From assembly GCF_017876795.1 (NCBI RefSeq), contig NZ_JAGIOR010000001.1, positions 186,001 through 250,000 on the forward strand: a DNA stretch of 64,000 nt. The letters run 5' to 3'. Position numbers and translations under genes: made by a program. A model generated the notes under the pieces. It did no database searches, was not told the DNA's origin, and saw only the letters and a program-made list of their open reading frames with translations. Numbering within the stretch: position 1 is the first letter of the stretch; every line of letters starts with the position of its first letter. Shown here piece after piece: positions 1 to 8,390 of the stretch. This DNA is from Rhizobium leguminosarum (GTDB lineage: Bacteria; Pseudomonadota; Alphaproteobacteria; Rhizobiales; Rhizobiaceae).

Positions 1-2
1 CG

Positions 3-335
3 ACCTCCGCCTTCGACGTGCTGGCGACGCTACGCCGCGCCGGTGCGCCCCACCGGCTTTCGCCGGGCGAGCTTCTCGAGATGACCATGGTCAGCTCCGG
101 CACGATGACGAACCGCATCGACCAGCTGGAAAAGGCGGGCTTCGTCGAGCGGATCCTCAATCCCGACGACCGCAGGAGCGTGCTCATCGCGCTGACGGAA
201 AAGGGACGTGTGACGGTCGAGACCGCTGTCGACGCCCATGTCGCCAATCAGCACCGGCTGTCAAAAAACCTGAGCGCTGCCGAAAAGGCGGACCTCGACA
301 GGCTGTTGCGCAAATTCCTTGCGGATTTCGAGTAA
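3..335 (+). CDS. MarR family transcriptional regulator (5' end cut by window edge)
   Basis: The reading frame is open to the left edge, so the gene starts outside the window; the visible 110 residues are the C-terminal two thirds of a MarR regulator. A winged helix-turn-helix is visible, with the recognition helix around SSGTMTNRIDQLEKAG followed by the wing RxxxPDDRRSV, the usual MarR hallmark. MarR dimers repress genes for drug, phenolic or oxidative stress responses; the ligand and targets cannot be told here. Stop is TAA at 333-335. Family confidence is high; the specific role is unknown. Confidence 0.9.
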   Translation, partial: TSAFDVLATLRRAGAPHRLSPGELLEMTMVSSGTMTNRIDQLEKAGFVERILNPDDRRSVLIALTEKGRVTVETAVDAHVANQHRLSKNLSAAEKADLDRLLRKFLADFE

Positions 336-371
336 TTTTCGCACGCTTGCCGATGATGATGAACACCGCGG

Positions 372-860
372 TTATGCCATGCAGCATTCCGGGGCCTGCT
401 TCGAAGGCTCGGAGATGGTGGCATCTGGAAAGAAATCCCGCCGCTCTTGCCGCATCGCTTCTGCAATCATATCGGCATCCTCATTGCTGATGCCGAACAA
501 ACCGAAGCGGAGCTGATAGCCCCAATTGGGGCCGACCTGCGTGAAGGCGAGCCGGCCGAGCAGCGGCCGGATCAGGGTTTCCTCCTCAGGCCACCAATCG
601 ACATCCCGCCGCCAGGGCCTGAAACCACTTTCCATCTCCACCTGATAAGGCGCCCCATTGCGTGCCGCGCCGATCGCGGTGAAAGCTTGCAGGCGGTCCT
701 TGCCGCCAAAGACGACGGTGGGCGAGTAATAGATGACACGATCCCCAGGCGTGATTCGCCTGAGGGGTGACGCCTTGCCGTGACAGACCTGCATGAAACC
801 GGCTTGACGGCCGATGCGGACATGCGCTGCGGAAGCGACGGCGATCCAGGCATTGGCCAT
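372..860 (-). CDS. EVE domain protein (PUA-like fold)
   Basis: A 162-residue protein consisting of a single EVE domain, the usual length of the family. It starts [14 protein letters not shown] and contains [10 protein letters not shown] and the aromatic stretch VDWWPEEE typical of EVE proteins. EVE domains are PUA-fold modules thought to bind modified bases in nucleic acids. Here it is encoded 3 bp after the VOC gene, with its ribosome site AGGAGG lying over the end of that gene, so the two are probably one transcript under the upstream WYL regulator. The substrate is unknown. Confidence 0.85.
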   Translation of the reverse strand: MANAWIAVASAAHVRIGRQAGFMQVCHGKASPLRRITPGDRVIYYSPTVVFGGKDRLQAFTAIGAARNGAPYQVEMESGFRPWRRDVDWWPEEETLIRPLLGRLAFTQVGPNWGYQLRFGLFGISNEDADMIAEAMRQERRDFFPDATISEPSKQAPECCMA

Positions 861-863
861 GGC

Positions 864-1238
864 TCAAACCTCCTCGGACAGGGTGTAGACCCGCAGGCGA
901 TGGCCATCGGGATCGGCCGCGACGAAGCTTCGGCCGAAGTCAAGATCGGTCGGCGCCATGACGATGTTGGCGCCCTTGGCCTGCCAGTCGGCATGGGTCG
1001 CATCGACCTTGCTGGCCGTGGAAACCTTGAACCCGATCTCGCTGCCGCCGCCGGCTGTCGCCGGCGCGGGCTCCACACCGGCTTTGCCCCAGAGACCGAG
1101 CCCCAGGCCGGACGGCAGGATAAACATGGCGAAGGTTGCACTTGCCTCCACGGGCTCCCGCCCAAGCAGCGTGGTGTAGAAGCGGGCGCTGGCCGGGGCG
1201 TCGGTCACGTAGAGAAGAATGCTGTTGCGGTCGGACAT
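864..1238 (-). CDS. VOC (glyoxalase/bleomycin resistance) family protein
   Basis: A 124-residue single VOC protein built from two beta-alpha-beta-beta-beta half modules: residues about 1-55 start SILLYVTDAPASARFY, and the second ends in FVAADPDGHRLRVYTL. Such proteins bind metal and act as lyases, dioxygenases or drug-binding proteins; the reaction here cannot be assigned. It is first gene of a probable VOC-EVE operon. A 25-bp palindrome lies 44-68 bp upstream (1282-1306), and a similar site precedes the adjacent WYL regulator, so that regulator probably controls it. Confidence 0.85.
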   Translation of the reverse strand: MSDRNSILLYVTDAPASARFYTTLLGREPVEASATFAMFILPSGLGLGLWGKAGVEPAPATAGGGSEIGFKVSTASKVDATHADWQAKGANIVMAPTDLDFGRSFVAADPDGHRLRVYTLSEEV

Positions 1239-1281
1239 AAGGATCTCCCGTCGTTGGTTGGACGCGAGGACCTTATGATCT

Positions 1282-1306
1282 GATACTGCCAGAAACTGGC
1301 AGTATC
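1282..1306. promoter_or_regulatory. Probable operator of the adjacent WYL regulator (site 1)
   Basis: A perfect inverted repeat with 11-bp arms GATACTGCCAG / CTGGCAGTATC around AAA. It overlaps the stop codon of the regulator gene and lies upstream of the VOC-EVE pair. Twenty-two bases of it align with the site at 2026-2047 with three mismatches, which supports a shared DNA-binding protein. Confidence 0.7.
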
Positions 1307-2000
1307 ATTTGTCGCCATGCGATATACCCTGAATCTCCCGCCACTGTTTCAGCAGCGTCTGCCGGCGCTTGGGATAGCGCGCGTCGAGCGCTTCCGCATG
1401 AGCAATTCGATCCGTGCGAAAAGAACGGAAATCCTGGCGGAGTTCGCACCAGCCGAGGAGCACACGCACCTGATCGAAAAAGGCGAGCGCAAACGGCCAC
1501 ACCACACGCTCCGACCCGACGCCGGCGCCATCGCGATAGGACAGGGAAAGCTTGTGTTCGGTTCGGATCGCCTTGCGCAGAAGGGCCGGATCGACCGAAT
1601 CGACAGGGATGCTGACGCCAGGCCCCACCAGAAGCGCAGAGGCGTCCAGCTCGTCGCGCAGCTCGGGCGGCAACACGGCGGCAATCCGTGCCAGCGCATT
1701 TCGCGCCGCATCGCGCAGATGACCGTCGGCTCTGTCCGCCACCCATCGGGAGCCGAGCACAAGCGCCTCTATCTCCTCCGGCGGAAACATCAGCGGCGGC
1801 AGGAGAAATCCGGGTTTCAAGACATAACCAACACCCGGTTCGCCGTCGATCGCGGCGCCTTGGGCCTGAAGGCTGGCTATATCGCGATAGAGCGTGCGGA
1901 TACTGACGCCGATTTCGTCGGCCAGCACCACGCCACTCACCGGCCGACGGTGGCGGCGCAGCACCTGGAGAAGGTCGAGGAGACGTTCGGAACGGGACAT
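1305..2000 (-). CDS. YafY-type HTH/WYL transcriptional regulator
   Basis: A 231-residue regulator with an N-terminal HTH_11 domain (MSRSERLLDLLQVLRRHRRPVSG, then VSIRTLYRDIASL as recognition helix) and a C-terminal WYL-type region (LSYRDGAGVGSERVVWPFAL, FRTDRI). WYL domains sense small ligands or nucleic acids. The ATG at 1998-2000 is chosen because the HTH alignment starts there; an upstream ATG at 2027 would add nine residues and overlap the operator. The inverted repeat at 2026-2047 in front of this gene and the related one before the VOC gene suggest autoregulation plus control of the VOC-EVE pair. Confidence 0.88.
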   Translation of the reverse strand: MSRSERLLDLLQVLRRHRRPVSGVVLADEIGVSIRTLYRDIASLQAQGAAIDGEPGVGYVLKPGFLLPPLMFPPEEIEALVLGSRWVADRADGHLRDAARNALARIAAVLPPELRDELDASALLVGPGVSIPVDSVDPALLRKAIRTEHKLSLSYRDGAGVGSERVVWPFALAFFDQVRVLLGWCELRQDFRSFRTDRIAHAEALDARYPKRRQTLLKQWREIQGISHGDK

Positions 2001-2025
2001 GCAGGCAAACTTATACATTCTTGCC

Positions 2026-2047
2026 ACTGCCAGATAGTGGCAGGATC
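2026..2047. promoter_or_regulatory. Probable operator of the WYL regulator (site 2, autoregulatory)
   Basis: The sequence ACTGCCAGATAGTGGCAG followed by GATC lies 26-47 bp upstream of the regulator start. It matches 19 of 22 bases of the palindrome at 1282-1306. Position over the expected promoter fits negative autoregulation. Confidence 0.65.
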
Positions 2048-2064
2048 AGACTGCGCGGTTTTGC

Positions 2065-2135
2065 GCGACATGCTCTAGAAAAGGATGATTCTAGGCATGA
2101 GAAAACCGCTCACACTTTTCGGCATCATGCTCTAG
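2065..2135. repeat. Rhizobium-type interspersed palindromic repeat
   Basis: Contains CATGCTCTAGAAAA at its left end and, at 2101-2135, a 35-base unit ending in CGGCATCATGCTCTAG. That unit is repeated in inverse orientation at 44642-44676 with one mismatch. Non-coding repeats of this kind are common in Rhizobium intergenic DNA. Confidence 0.7.
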
Positions 2136-2266
2136 AAAAGACTTCCCTGCTTCGACGGATCGCCGGCTTCCGGCTTGGCAGGCCGCTTCCTCAGCGAGGC
2201 CGGCGGCATGCCGCCTTCGGTGGTCACCGCGCCGATGCGGCCGTCGGAAAATTCGATCGAGACCGC
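2132..2266 (-). pseudogene. Duplicated C-terminal fragment of xseA
   Basis: This stretch encodes the last 44 residues of exonuclease VII large subunit, ending SKQGSLF and stop. It lies in the 141-bp segment 2126-2266 that matches 6209-6349 with only two mismatches. Beyond 2266 the similarity to xseA ends abruptly, and the frame continues into unrelated sequence (VRRGWEVA) up to a TGA near 2327. There is no start codon or upstream domain, so it is a remnant. It marks the left boundary of accessory segment 1. Confidence 0.85.
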
Positions 2267-2347
2267 GACCTCCCATCCTCGGCGAACCAGCATCGAGGGC
2301 TTGAAACCGGCGTCACGTGCTCAAAGAGCTAATCATCAGCCTTGCGA

Positions 2348-3130
2348 TTAGTGCGACATCAGAACCGGCATTGAAACGTTATTCAGCAGATCGCGCGTCG
2401 CACCGCCGAACATATCTTCGAAAAGCGGCGAGTGGCCATAGGCGCCGCAAACGATAAGATCTGCGCTCTCTCGGTCGAGGCCGGCAAACAACGCACTGGT
2501 GAAATCGTTCTCGCCCGTCTTGCGCCATCCCGCCAAGACTATCGCTACCCCATGGTGCTCGAGATGCGCCTTTATCTCCTGAACATCCGCATTTTTGTCG
2601 CTGTAGTTGCTCGCGAATACGAACAGAAAAACCTTGCGTGCTGCCTTGAGGATCGGCATTGCGTCGTGGACAGCCCTCGTTGACTCGCGGCTGAAATTCC
2701 AGGCAATGACCACCTGCTCGCCGATTGCTTCTTTTCCTGTCCAACCCGTTGGAAGGACCAACATGGGAATCCCGGCTGTCACCAAAATTTCTTTGGGGAC
2801 TGCTGAATTGGAAAGATGGTGGTGGTCCGGATGCGGCTGTGTCGTTACCAGAAGGTCCGCACAATGGGAGAAAAGTTGCTCTGCGGTATGCGCTTCCGGC
2901 CGCGCCGCGTGATATTGGAAATCAAGGCCAGACTCCCGAACTGCGGTGCTGAACTGAGCTTCAATCGCCAGCGCCTGATCGCGGTTCTCCCCCTCCAGTG
3001 CTTCTTTCGTGCTGACGTCGACGCCGATCAGCCTTGCTTGGTACTTGGCAGCGACATCAATGGCAGTGCGCACACGGGCCGCGCAATCTTCCCCGACGTC
3101 CAAATAGACAACGATATCTCTGTAGGCCAT
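2348..3130 (-). CDS. Universal stress protein with two tandem Usp domains
   Basis: A 260-residue protein of two fused Usp domains, about residues 1-135 and 145-260, each an alpha/beta nucleotide-binding-like fold. The second ends with GAYGHSPLFEDMFGGAT, close to the G-2x-G-9x-G(S/T) ATP-binding signature; the first lacks it. Tandem Usp proteins respond to stress, low oxygen or starvation in rhizobia. The ATG at 3128-3130 is chosen because GGAGGAGGTT lies directly upstream; an in-frame codon eight residues earlier has no such site. It is the first gene inside accessory segment 1. Confidence 0.9.
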   Translation of the reverse strand: MAYRDIVVYLDVGEDCAARVRTAIDVAAKYQARLIGVDVSTKEALEGENRDQALAIEAQFSTAVRESGLDFQYHAARPEAHTAEQLFSHCADLLVTTQPHPDHHHLSNSAVPKEILVTAGIPMLVLPTGWTGKEAIGEQVVIAWNFSRESTRAVHDAMPILKAARKVFLFVFASNYSDKNADVQEIKAHLEHHGVAIVLAGWRKTGENDFTSALFAGLDRESADLIVCGAYGHSPLFEDMFGGATRDLLNNVSMPVLMSH

Positions 3131-3329
3131 AACCTCCTCCGTTCGCGAACGCACAAGACCGAGCGTTTCACTGCTGCTTCTCTGTCGCAGGAGTCACCAG
3201 CAGAATCGCGGTTAAAGGCGAACCCCATCACCTTGAGAAGTTAATGTCCCTTGACGCCGTCTGTTCCGGACGGCAGCAAAGAATTAACGATGTGATCGGG
3301 TTTGATTGTCGCGATCCTTTTCTGGAAGG

Positions 3330-3470
3330 ACACGGCACCAGTTCGAACGAACCGAAAACCGAAAACAGGCGCTGGGCAGCGGCGTCATGGCGAATACGGT
3401 GATGTCGTGAACAAGGAAGGCGGAAAGACTGCCGCCGACGGTGATCGTCAACGCCAGCAGGCGCAACGGG
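3330..3470 (-). pseudogene. Possible remnant of an anion transporter
   Basis: One frame on this strand reads RLLALTITVGGSLSAFLVHD followed by ITVFAMTPL. This resembles the membrane segment of SLC13/ArsB-type anion permeases (usual form: LSAFLxND followed by TPL). The frame loses resemblance on both sides, no start codon fits and the rest of the protein is missing. Resemblance was judged by eye only, so confidence is low. Confidence 0.3.
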
Positions 3471-3589
3471 AAACAAACAATGCCGTGATCGGTTCATGCT
3501 CGGGGCCGCTGTGCTTTATGCCTAAAGAGCGCTGAAAATGGTTTGTTTCTCTTTCACTGAGGAACTGGCGCATCAGCGCAGGTCGAACT

Positions 3590-3730
3590 TCATTTCGGCT
3601 CCGGCTGTTGAATCACCGCGGGTGGTGTGTCGCTCTTACTGCTGCCGCGGTCAAATGGCTTGATCACCAGGATACCGAGTATTGAAGCGATCATTGCTCC
3701 AATGATGAGGATCATCAGCATTCGTATCAT
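3590..3730 (-). CDS. 46-residue single-pass membrane protein, unknown function
   Basis: A short gene running from ATG at 3728-3730 to TGA at 3590-3592. The ribosome site GAGGT lies six bases upstream of the start. The product has a hydrophobic helix of about 20 residues at the N terminus (MLMILIIGAMIASILGIL), then a short polar tail rich in Ser, Pro and Gln ending QQPEPK. This suggests an inner-membrane anchor with a small soluble tail. Apart from the possible transporter remnant it is the only coding signal seen between 3131 and 4115. No family is recognised. Confidence 0.55.
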   Translation of the reverse strand: MIRMLMILIIGAMIASILGILVIKPFDRGSSKSDTPPAVIQQPEPK

Positions 3731-4115
3731 CGACGGACCTCTACCGATCCAAGATCAACTTTGGTCGAGGCAGATCGTTCCCTTCATTGTCCCAACCGCA
3801 CGCCTGTAAGAGGCCGTACGGGCGGCGACGGCTTATCGACAAAGGCGGTTGTGGAGCCTATGCGATGAAGCCGTCCTGCTGGCAGTGCTTTCCCGAAACA
3901 GATCGGCCTCCACCGCGATGGTTTCCTTCTCTGAATGACCATTGAGCACCCACCACGTGGAGCGCCTAAGAAATGCCAATTTGACATCGCGCAATCAGGT
4001 CTCGCAGGACAGAGCGCGCGCTCGCGCGCCGCGGTGAAGCGGCTGACGCGGGTAATCCCGACGCGAAGAGCGCGACCGGCGATGCTCCGTTGCATCAAGA
4101 GGTTTTGAGAGCAAA

Positions 4116-5057
4116 ATGATCAACCAAGATGATCGAAATGGTTTGGCCGGGGAGAGCGTTGTCACAGTGTTCGGCGCAACCGGCTTCCTCGGTCGCCGGA
4201 TCGTGACGAGGCTTCTAGAAAGGGGTGTCGACATCCGTGCCGCGTCGCGCCATCCGCACCAGCTGCGGGGAAATGCGTCCGGTAAGAGGCGCTCCCGCCC
4301 GATAGAAGCGGATATCCTGGATCCATCCTCAATCGCCGCTGCCGTGGCCGGATCTCGCGCCGTCGTTAACGCGGTCAGCCTCTATGTCGAACGCGATGAG
4401 CAGACCTTTGAGCGTGTCCATGTAGAAGCCGCGGCCAATCTGGCGACCGCTTCGCGGCATGCGGGTGTCGAGAGATTCGTCCAGATTTCGGGCATTGGAT
4501 CGGATCCGAAGTCTCATTCGGATTACATCCGGGCCCGGGGCCGCGGCGAAGAAGTGGTGAAGGCGGCGTTCCCGGGCGCGGTGATAGTCCGTCCTGCTGT
4601 CATGGCGGGCGCAGACGACGCATTCATCTCGACCATCGCTAGGCTGGTACCCCTCCTCCCAATCTACCCGCTATTCGGCGACGGCCACACTCGGCTTCAG
4701 CCGGTTCACGTCGAGGATGTGGCTGACGCCGTAAGCCGCCTTGTCTCGGGTCAGGTTGCGATAGATGCTTCGATCTTCGAGTGCGTCGGTACACGCATCT
4801 ATTCGTTCCAGGAACTCGTCCAGGAGATCGCCACTGAACTCAACACGCGCGTCACACTGATGCCCGTGCCATTCCCGCTATGGCGTATATTGGCGGCTGC
4901 CTCGGAGGGTTTTGCCGCCGCTCCCCTGACGCGCACCCAAGTTGATCTCATGCGTCGCGACAACGTCGCGACAAGCGACCTGCCGGGTCTGGAAGAGCTG
5001 GGTATCCAGCCACGCGATATTGTGGAAGTTATTCGCATGATCGCGCACGAGGCTTGA
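4116..5057 (+). CDS. NDUFA9-like atypical SDR / NAD(P)-binding epimerase family protein
   Basis: A 313-residue protein with an N-terminal Rossmann motif VFGATGFLGRRIV (GxxGxxG) near residue 18. A second conserved region VERFVQISGIGSD follows, and YIRARGRGEEVV takes the place of the YxxxK active site. This pattern fits atypical SDRs of the complex I NDUFA9 type, which bind NAD(P) and often have a structural or quinone-related role rather than classical dehydrogenase activity. The C-terminal part carries the LQPVHVEDVADAV motif usual in this group. It stands alone in accessory segment 1. Substrate unknown. Confidence 0.85.
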   Translation: MINQDDRNGLAGESVVTVFGATGFLGRRIVTRLLERGVDIRAASRHPHQLRGNASGKRRSRPIEADILDPSSIAAAVAGSRAVVNAVSLYVERDEQTFERVHVEAAANLATASRHAGVERFVQISGIGSDPKSHSDYIRARGRGEEVVKAAFPGAVIVRPAVMAGADDAFISTIARLVPLLPIYPLFGDGHTRLQPVHVEDVADAVSRLVSGQVAIDASIFECVGTRIYSFQELVQEIATELNTRVTLMPVPFPLWRILAAASEGFAAAPLTRTQVDLMRRDNVATSDLPGLEELGIQPRDIVEVIRMIAHEA

Positions 5058-5281
5058 GCCGGCGGCGACGACGACTCTTACCGTGGCACGCCATGAGGTT
5101 GTCGCGTCCTCCCGCTTATTGCGGCACCAGTTGACGTCGGGGTGCGGGGTCAGTGCTATTTTGGCATGTCTCGGTTCGCATGGGTGGGAACCGACAACGA
5201 ATTCCGAGGTTCTACCAACACGGTTCGCCAGGTTCGCAAAGTGCGAAGCAGATCAAACCTGACGCTAAACAGGAGGTTCCC

Positions 5282-5491
5282 ATGGATAGAGAAGACGACC
5301 GCAATCCGCTTCACCATACCGAGAAGATGAAAACCCGCCTCACGGAGATGATCATCCATTTGCGGGAAGACATCGACAAGGTCGACGAGCCGCAGTTTAA
5401 GGCGATGTTCGAGACGGCGGCAGAGGTTCTCGAGGGCTTGAAAACAGCCTTCGCCCATTATGAACAACGTGGTGAGAGGGTCTGGCGCTAA
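5282..5491 (+). CDS. 69-residue conserved-looking small protein, unknown function
   Basis: The ATG at 5282 follows a strong ribosome site AGGAGG at 5271-5276. The product is acidic and predicted helical: residues 14-60 (KMKTRLTEMIIHLREDIDKV, then EPQFKAMFETAAEVLEGLK) look amphipathic, with no signal peptide or membrane segment. A longer frame from 5153 exists, but only the 5282 start has a ribosome site. No family is recognised. Such small helical proteins are common near stress genes in rhizobial accessory DNA, but that is only context. Confidence 0.6.
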   Translation: MDREDDRNPLHHTEKMKTRLTEMIIHLREDIDKVDEPQFKAMFETAAEVLEGLKTAFAHYEQRGERVWR

Positions 5492-5695
5492 GAGACTGCA
5501 TGACGGCGCAAGCGTCGTCAGGTCAAAGGCTGACATTCCAATCCGTCGCGCTTGAAGGGATGGTATCTGGATGCCGAAGGCTCCCGTCGATGGCTACTTA
5601 ACAGGCAGGCGCTCTCACCGGAACTCGACAATTACCGACGGGTTCGCTGTCGCATCGGTCAGGATGCGGAGAGTGCAAGGCAATGGCGCGGCAGC

Positions 5696-5887
5696 TTAGG
5701 CCGGTGCGGAGGTCGCACGGAAATCGCGATGCTCGCCGTTCGGGTTCGGTGCCGGCGTCTCTCGTGTATCTCGCGTCGGATCTTTGCGATCGTCAGGCTC
5801 CGGTGGCACTTCCTTGTCGTCGGGCCGGCGGACAGGGTGCTCTTTAGGGACGACCCTCTTGGGTAGCGGCGCAATTTTCTTGGCCAT
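5696..5887 (-). CDS. 63-residue proline- and charge-rich protein, unknown function
   Basis: Starts at ATG 5885-5887, with AGGA eight bases upstream. The product MAKKIAPLPKRVVPKEHPVR and onward is low-complexity. It is rich in Pro, Asp, Glu, Arg and Lys and lacks hydrophobic segments, so it is probably disordered. It could be a small nucleic-acid or protein-binding peptide, but there is no homology-type motif to support this. Lies in accessory segment 1 near its right boundary. Confidence 0.45.
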   Translation of the reverse strand: MAKKIAPLPKRVVPKEHPVRRPDDKEVPPEPDDRKDPTRDTRETPAPNPNGEHRDFRATSAPA

Positions 5888-6208
5888 CGCCAGTTCCTCT
5901 AGCTTCAGAGACAAGAACCGGATGGCAGGGCTGAAGGTTCCGAGGCCGCTCGTTAAAGTGAATGAGTCGACCGTGAAGAACGCTGTTTTCGTTGTGGCGG
6001 GCAGGATTGTCCGTCGCCACAGTTTTTACGCTGAGATCTTCAGGAAGCGTGTGACGCGGAAACATGCGGGATCGCGGCAGACCCGCCGGGAGCAAGGCGG
6101 CGAGCTGCTGGAAAGCGCGTCGCGATCTTTCAGATTCGCTTGTCGCGCTTTAGCTCATTGTTTTTCCGCATGTCGTCATCGCAAAAGCGCTGCACACATT
6201 TTGCACGA

Positions 6209-6349
6209 CATGCTCTAGAAAAGACTTCCCTGCTTCGACGGATCGCCGGCTTCCGGCTTGGCAGGCCGCTTCCTCAGCGAGGCCGGCGGCGTGCCGCCTT
6301 CGGTGGTCACCGCGCCGATGCGGCCGTCGGAAAATTCGATCAAGACCGC
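6209..6349. repeat. Right copy of 141-bp direct repeat (native xseA 3' end)
   Basis: Matches 2126-2266 in the same orientation with 139 of 141 bases identical. This copy is part of the intact xseA gene. The 4-kb stretch between the copies is accessory segment 1. Confidence 0.9.
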
Positions 6350-7801
6350 CGCACCTGCCGAAAGAGCTGCGGCCTCAGAGACCGGCCTGTCCTCGTCGTC
6401 GCGGATCACCGCGTAGCCGCGCTTCAGCACATTCTTGTAGGAGAGCGACTGCAGCACGCGATCCTGCGCCGCAAGGGCTGCTTTTGCGCGGATCAGCCGA
6501 TGGGATGTCGCGGTGTTGGCGTGCCGGATGAGATTGGCGAGGTGGTCGCGGGCGCGGCCGGTCTGCGCCTGCAGGCGGGCGGGCAGCGAGGCGAAGACTG
6601 CCTCGGCGCGGCCGACGCGGGATTTCGAGCGGTCGATCAGCCGCTCGACCATGCGCTCGGCCCGCACCATCCGCTCGTTCAGCGTCTGCCGCCGCTCGGC
6701 GATACGGTTGGCCAGCACATCGGGACGCAGATGCGCGGCGACGCGCTCGAAGCCGCGGCGCTTGTTGATGGTGTTGAGTTCCAGTCCGCGGCCGAGGCCG
6801 GCGGCCGCCTCGTCGAAACGCCGGCGCGGTAGGGCGAGAAGCTGATCGATCGACGGCAATGCCCGCATCAGAGCGCGCACCGACTGGCGGCGCTGATCCA
6901 TCTGCCGGTTCATGCAGCCCTGCAGCCGCGCGGCAAGGGCGGCGGCCTGGGCCTCGAGCTCCGCCTTGACCGGCACCGCCATTTCCGCGGCCCCCGTTGG
7001 CGTCGGCGCACGGACATCGGCGGCATAGTCGATCAGCGTCCAGTCGGTCTCATGACCGACGGCCGAGATCAGCGGGATCCGGCTTTCGGCCGCAGCACGC
7101 ACGACGATTTCGTCGTTGAAGCTCCAGAGATCCTCGAGGCTGCCGCCGCCGCGCGCGACGATCAGCACGTCGGGGCGGGGAATGGCGCCGGCCGGCTCCA
7201 GTGCGTTGAAGCCGCGAATGGCGTTCGCCACCTCCTCGCCGGACCCCTCGCCCTGAACCTTCACCGGCCAGACGAGGACATGCACGGGAAAACGATCGGA
7301 GATGCGGTGAAGAATATCGCGGATTACCGCACCGGTCGGCGAGGTGACGACGCCGATCACCCTGGGCATGAAGGGCAACCGCTTCTTGCGGGCGGCATCG
7401 AACAGGCCCTCGGCGCCGAGCTTGCGCTTGCGCTCCTCGATCAGCGCCATTAGCGCGCCGGCGCCGGCCGGTTCCAGCGTCTCGATGACGATCTGATATT
7501 TCGAAGAGCCGGGAAAGGTGGTGACCTTGCCGGTGGCAATGACCTCCATGCCTTCTTCCGGGCGGAATTTCAGCCGCGAGAAGGTGCCCTTCCAGATGAC
7601 GGCGTCGATGCGGGCACGGTCGTCCTTCAGCGCGAAATAGGCATGGCCGGAGGAGTGCGGGCCGCGATAGCCGGAGATCTCGCCGCGCACGCGGACCTGG
7701 TCGAAGGCGGTTTCGACGGTGCGCTTGATCGAGCCGGAAAGCTCCGAAACCGAATATTCGGCAAGGTTGGTCGGCGAATCGCTGTCGAAGACGTTGCTCA
7801 T
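6215..7801 (-). CDS. xseA: Exodeoxyribonuclease VII large subunit
   Basis: A 528-residue catalytic subunit of exonuclease VII, which with XseB degrades single-stranded DNA in both directions during repair. An N-terminal OB fold is visible (residues about 12-110, [17 protein letters not shown] and [19 protein letters not shown]), followed by the nuclease core with [31 protein letters not shown] and [18 protein letters not shown] long helical region and a short C-terminal tail complete it. Length is within the family range. Its 3' end is duplicated at 2126-2266. The interval 7802-8121 upstream shows no gene and probably holds its promoter. Confidence 0.97.
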   Translation of the reverse strand: MSNVFDSDSPTNLAEYSVSELSGSIKRTVETAFDQVRVRGEISGYRGPHSSGHAYFALKDDRARIDAVIWKGTFSRLKFRPEEGMEVIATGKVTTFPGSSKYQIVIETLEPAGAGALMALIEERKRKLGAEGLFDAARKKRLPFMPRVIGVVTSPTGAVIRDILHRISDRFPVHVLVWPVKVQGEGSGEEVANAIRGFNALEPAGAIPRPDVLIVARGGGSLEDLWSFNDEIVVRAAAESRIPLISAVGHETDWTLIDYAADVRAPTPTGAAEMAVPVKAELEAQAAALAARLQGCMNRQMDQRRQSVRALMRALPSIDQLLALPRRRFDEAAAGLGRGLELNTINKRRGFERVAAHLRPDVLANRIAERRQTLNERMVRAERMVERLIDRSKSRVGRAEAVFASLPARLQAQTGRARDHLANLIRHANTATSHRLIRAKAALAAQDRVLQSLSYKNVLKRGYAVIRDDEDRPVSEAAALSAGAAVLIEFSDGRIGAVTTEGGTPPASLRKRPAKPEAGDPSKQGSLF

Positions 7802-8121
7802 CCCTTCTTTCTATGTCGATCGGCGGCAAACTGGAAGGTCGCGGTCATCGCCGAGATCTGTTTTCCGGGCTGTCGAGGTCGTTGGCGGCGGACGCACGCT
7901 GCGCCAAGCACGCTCACCATGCGGCCGTGGCAGCTTGGCGGATGAACAACGAAATCGGATAAATCCGTTTGGTTGCGGAACGCATAGTTAGAATGCGCGT
8001 TATAGACGAAAGGAGTTGCTAACCACCGCAATACAAAGGCTTTTCGGCGGCGACCGCCGGTAAATCTTTGTTAGTTGGCGCTTCCTATGCTTCCCCTCGT
8101 TATCTCTGGGAAGGTGCTGAA

Positions 8122-8367
8122 ATGATTATTCTCACAGCAGCAGCATTGGGCATCAGCGCCGGGCAAACCCGCTCGGCTGCCGCAATCGCTTTGGTCGCCG
8201 CACTGATCGGAATGACATTCGCGGCGGCGGCGATAACCTCGCCCGGACCAGTGTCGATCCTGGCGTTCGTCTATGCCGTGCTCGGCTTTAATGGCGGCCT
8301 CATGCTTTTCGTTCTCGGGCTGTTTGCCAATGCCCGTCTTCGCCGCGCGATGCGCGTTTCCCACTAA
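8122..8367 (+). CDS. Small two-helix membrane protein, unknown function
   Basis: An 81-residue product from the ATG at 8122, with GGAAGGTG upstream. Three hydrophobic stretches are visible: the start (MIILTAAALGI), AAAIALVAALIGMTFAAAAI and ILAFVYAVLGFNGGLMLFVL; the last two probably cross the membrane. The C terminus is basic (ANARLRRAMRVSH). It is convergent with the GT-C gene. No family recognised. Confidence 0.55.
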   Translation: MIILTAAALGISAGQTRSAAAIALVAALIGMTFAAAAITSPGPVSILAFVYAVLGFNGGLMLFVLGLFANARLRRAMRVSH

Positions 8368-8390
8368 ATTTTTGCCGAAAGCTGCCGGCG

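Noticed and set aside
3131..3300. FixK/FNR box before the universal stress gene
   Set aside because: TTGAT-like pieces occur, but no TTGAT-N4-ATCAA palindrome is present.
3784..4098. 104-residue minus-strand open frame before the NDUFA9-like gene
   Set aside because: Arg/Cys-rich shadow-type product without a ribosome site or family resemblance.
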